A stretch of 64,000 nucleotides of DNA, taken from positions 51,001 through 115,000 of the forward strand of contig JAXGGA010002205.1 of assembly GCA_038373865.1 (NCBI GenBank). The letters are read 5' to 3'. Below the pieces are notes generated by a model that made no database searches, had not been told where the DNA came from, and was given only the letters and a program-made list of their open reading frames with translations. A program made the position numbers and the translations under genes. Source of the stretch: Uloborus plumipes. Its lineage: Eukaryota; Arthropoda; Arachnida; Araneae; Uloboridae. Positions within the stretch are counted from its first letter, which is position 1. The number at the start of each line of letters is the position of its first letter. Shown here one piece after another: positions 61,463 to 64,000 of this stretch.

Positions 61463-61702
61463 CTGCCGTGCTAAGCACAAAAGTCGTAACTGCACTTTTT
61501 GACAAAATTGAGCTATCGTCACCAGGTGGCTCTTTGAGACGTATTTTACTAAAATACAAAAATATATGGTCATTTGAGAAAGGGAAATAATTTTTAAAAA
61601 ATTCTGAAAAAGTTTTTTCTGAATCAAATATATGGTGGCGCAAAGAGTTATATCTCAGTTTCAGCTCGACTGCAGATACCACTGTTGCGCTTAGCACGGC
61701 AG
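61463..61702. mobile_element. 240-bp TA-flanked MITE
   Basis: CTGCCGTGCTAAGCACAA at the left; the right end, reversed, is CTGCCGTGCTAAGCGCAACA. Inverted similarity continues to about 33 bp, and TA flanks both sides. A minus frame runs through it but shows no domain. A degenerate end of the same type is at about 26780-26812. Confidence 0.85.
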
Positions 61703-62876
61703 TATAACCTTACATGGCTTCGGCTCAATTTATTAATGGACTCTACCTTAAAGCCGTCCAGGAAACGTTATTTGGAAGTACAATGAACCCTTAAAATCAA
61801 AATTTGAAGCTTCAAAAACAAAACCATGATAGAATAATAGATTAACTTTTATAATAAAATTCCAATACATTTTTAAAGAAAACCTGCTTGCTTGTTGCGC
61901 TAAATCTACCGTTTATTAACACTTGATACAAAATATAAATTTCCCTTAAAAAACGCTACCGGTTAGATTCTTCGCATATTATGGTTTGGATTATGTACAT
62001 ATCACTTGCTTTTTATTGAGCTTTAACAACTCATTAAGAATATTTGTGCCAGAAACGTCAACATAACCCGACCCGGAAGTACAAAAACTTTGCAAAAAGT
62101 TTTAATTCTCTGAATACAAAAGATATTTCCCACACGCCACGAAAGGAAAAAATATTAATGAATTACTTACTTTAACTAAATCCCCACACCACAATAGCTG
62201 TACCCGGAAATGAAAAATTAATTTGGAAACGGTATTAATTTAAGAAAAAAATATTAATCCTATCAACAGATAAGAGCTCCGCCTGATGTTTTGGATCACC
62301 TGAAGGACAAAATGCACTTTTAAACAATAGACAGAATTGTTTAGCTCCCTAAAATACTTTAAAAAGTAGTAACTTTTAATTATATTGCATCAAAGGTCGA
62401 TGACCCCATATAAATTTTTACATGAAAAACCATTTTCCATAAAAGCCTTAAGTTAATATTTATCTTAATACATATCCATCTTCAGCTATTAATACAACCT
62501 AACACGAAGCTGCGTGTGTTATAAAAACTCATGTTTCTTTATTGTTGTTTCATTTATTAGGAGTAAAAATTAATAATATAAAGCAAATAATTTCCTCTTA
62601 GTATTGTGCCATTTAATTATTTGAGTGCTTTTCGGAGTTATACATATTTTATTAACTAGGATGGAATTTTACCTCCCACTTATTCTCCATAACGGCATTA
62701 CCTTGGAAGACGACATTAAAATTTCCGTTTTGAAAGCCTATCATCTTCTGTAAGGAATTAGACATTTTGTATAATTGAATATTTTAGAATTGAAAGACTT
62801 CACCGCTTATCGTTTTGAATGAAATATTTTTTCGATTCCGAGCTTTGAATAGTAATAATAAGATTTAAACTCAATA
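61703..62876. other. AT-rich DNA, no gene seen
   Basis: No recognisable feature. Confidence 0.6.
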
Positions 62877-63773
62877 CAATCGAACCTCCATATATCAAAC
62901 TTCCATATATCGAAATTTTCCATATATCGAACTTCTAGCAAATTCACATGTTCATTACATAGAAAAACTGTTTCTATATATCGGAAAAATCTCCATATAT
63001 CGAATTTTTTTGGAAGCGTAATTGAAGATTTTATTCCGCTTTTAGACATTTTACCTCACGAAAGATGAAAGTCAGGAGAAAAGGGAAGGTCACGAAAGGT
63101 CCCTGCAAACCTCACTGTAGCTGTAGATAAAGTGTGGACCCCTGGAGTTGACAAACACGTTGTTTGTCCATTCTGGAATTCCCGGATTATCCCCTCCCCC
63201 GTCGTTTTCGAATTTTGGATGCAACCTGTCCTGTAGCAAAACCAGTTTCTATCTACCCCTTTTGTTTGGTGGTGATTCCTCTCTCTCCATGATTAGTTTC
63301 AGCGAAAATTGTTTTAGTGCTGTGCCAATTCAATTTGATTTTGTTTTCCCTCTCGATTTACAATGTCAAAAAGAAAATGCCTTAGTGTTGCAGATAAAGT
63401 GGATTTGTTAAAGGACGTAGATAGTGGTATGAAAAAGAAAGATATTTCTTCAAAATTTGGTATTCCTGCAAGATATTCGCAGTTTTTTTAAAAAGAATAT
63501 GATCATTGCAACTACACTTTGGATTACTGTTTTTCAATAAGTATGTATAATATTCATTAAATTTTTCATATTAGTTCATTTTTAATTCTTAACTTTCATC
63601 AAATATGATTAGCGTATATATTAGTAATGGAGTTTCATGTGTGACATTTTGTTTTAATTTTAATGTTTCCAAAGTAATTTTCAAAAAACTGAGGTCCTTT
63701 CTATATATCGAAATTTCTATATATCGAATTTTTTTCCGACAATTTGCTACTTCGATATATGGAGGTTCGACTG
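62877..63773. mobile_element. Internally deleted Tigger-like element, 897 bp
   Basis: Left CAATCGAACCTCCATATATC, right (reversed) CAGTCGAACCTCCATATATC, flanked by TA. CCATATATCGAA-type words recur at 62888, 62903, 62920, 62993, 63703, 63716 and inverted at 63752. Only the N-terminal transposase stub (63363-63491) remains of a gene that would need about 1.2-1.5 kb, so the catalytic part was lost by internal deletion. Confidence 0.9.
63363..63491 (+). pseudogene. Tigger/CENP-B-type HTH stub
   Basis: ATG at 63363 opens 42 codons: SKRKCLSVADKVDLLKDVD, then MKKKDISSKFGIP, then stop TAA. This is the start of the CENP-B/Tigger N-terminal helix-turn-helix, which binds the element ends (basic start, VADKV-LL-, then the -I--KFGIP turn). 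The second helix is disrupted after GIP, where STLST-type residues are expected, and the DDE domain is missing. Confidence 0.8.
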
Positions 63774-64000
63774 TAGCTTCAAAAAATGATCTTGAAAGTT
63801 TTCTACCTTCCCCTTTTCCTCTTAAAAGTATTAGTACCTGGGGACCAAGCCCGTTCGGCTAAAAAAAAAAGAGAGGTTTCTAAACTCGTGTTTTTTCGAA
63901 AGTGAGTTGTACTATTTAGATAAACTTGAAAAGCATTTTTAAGCCTTTGGTTGCAATTACGCATTTAAAACAGCCGTAATTTGTTTTAAAAAACACAACC
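63774..64000. other. AT-rich DNA to window end
   Basis: No feature recognised. Confidence 0.6.

Noticed and set aside
61299..61697. 132-codon minus frame
   Set aside because: Spans the 240-bp MITE from end to end; the MITE explains the conservation-like look and no domain is visible.
1..64000. CRISPR arrays, tRNA or rRNA genes, bacterial operons
   Set aside because: No regularly spaced identical repeats of CRISPR type, no intact A/B-box tRNA fold and no rRNA-like sequence found by eye on either strand.

Overview
The window looks like noncoding DNA from an animal nuclear genome. It is strongly AT-rich, full of homopolymer and microsatellite runs, and has no operons, Shine-Dalgarno-like starts or long open frames. 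Almost every recognisable protein piece belongs to a decayed transposon: Tc1 and mariner (DD34E/DD34D) transposases, pogo/Tigger-type transposases, a LINE 3' end, and a degraded DNA-transposon protein of a type I recall from arthropods. The LINE fragment at 51.2 kb resembles LINEs I remember from spider genomes, so an arthropod, possibly an arachnid, is my best guess. That is inference and was not searched. No complete host gene can be supported; the window could be intergenic or lie inside a very large intron.

Layout. 1-9.6 kb: two copies of a CACTG-ended MITE, a dispersed 110-bp repeat, a solo pogo-like end, a CpG-rich island (5.2-5.7 kb) that may hold a promoter or exon, a second GC-rich patch (6.4 kb), and a degraded transposon protein (8.0-8.5 kb). 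9.6-20 kb: mostly featureless AT-rich DNA, with hAT-like ends and one probable element at 10.9-11.9 kb. 20.7-27.1 kb: a 1.9-kb pogo-like element carrying a transposase fragment, two more CACTG MITEs, a hAT-like end, and a 640-bp element with CCGGCATGCCGG words. 28 kb: a 240-bp tandem duplication. 30.2-32.5 kb: a composite of nested inverted repeats, a ~147-bp tandem array and a 19-bp array. 34-38 kb: a near-perfect inverted repeat, a piggyBac-like MITE, a degenerate repeat field and a second CpG-rich island. 42-44.6 kb: a piggyBac-like MITE, a mariner fragment, and a 1.59-kb Tc1 element inserted into one arm of an older inverted repeat. 46-51.5 kb: two MITEs, a 1.76-kb pogo/Tigger-like element and a truncated LINE. 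54-64 kb: a tandem duplication, a long (AT)20 run, a 1.28-kb TA-flanked element with eight copies of GGCCCATTCA, a second mariner fragment, a 240-bp MITE and a 0.9-kb internally deleted Tigger-like element.

The most striking pattern is a group of TA-flanked elements (20.7, 26.4, 49.2, 58.1 and 62.9 kb, perhaps 10.9 kb). Each carries its own 7-14 bp word, present at or near both ends and repeated inside. Two of them share GGGGA termini but use unrelated words, and two carry pogo/Tigger-type transposase remnants. This would fit related transposases whose binding words have diverged, but that is a hypothesis.
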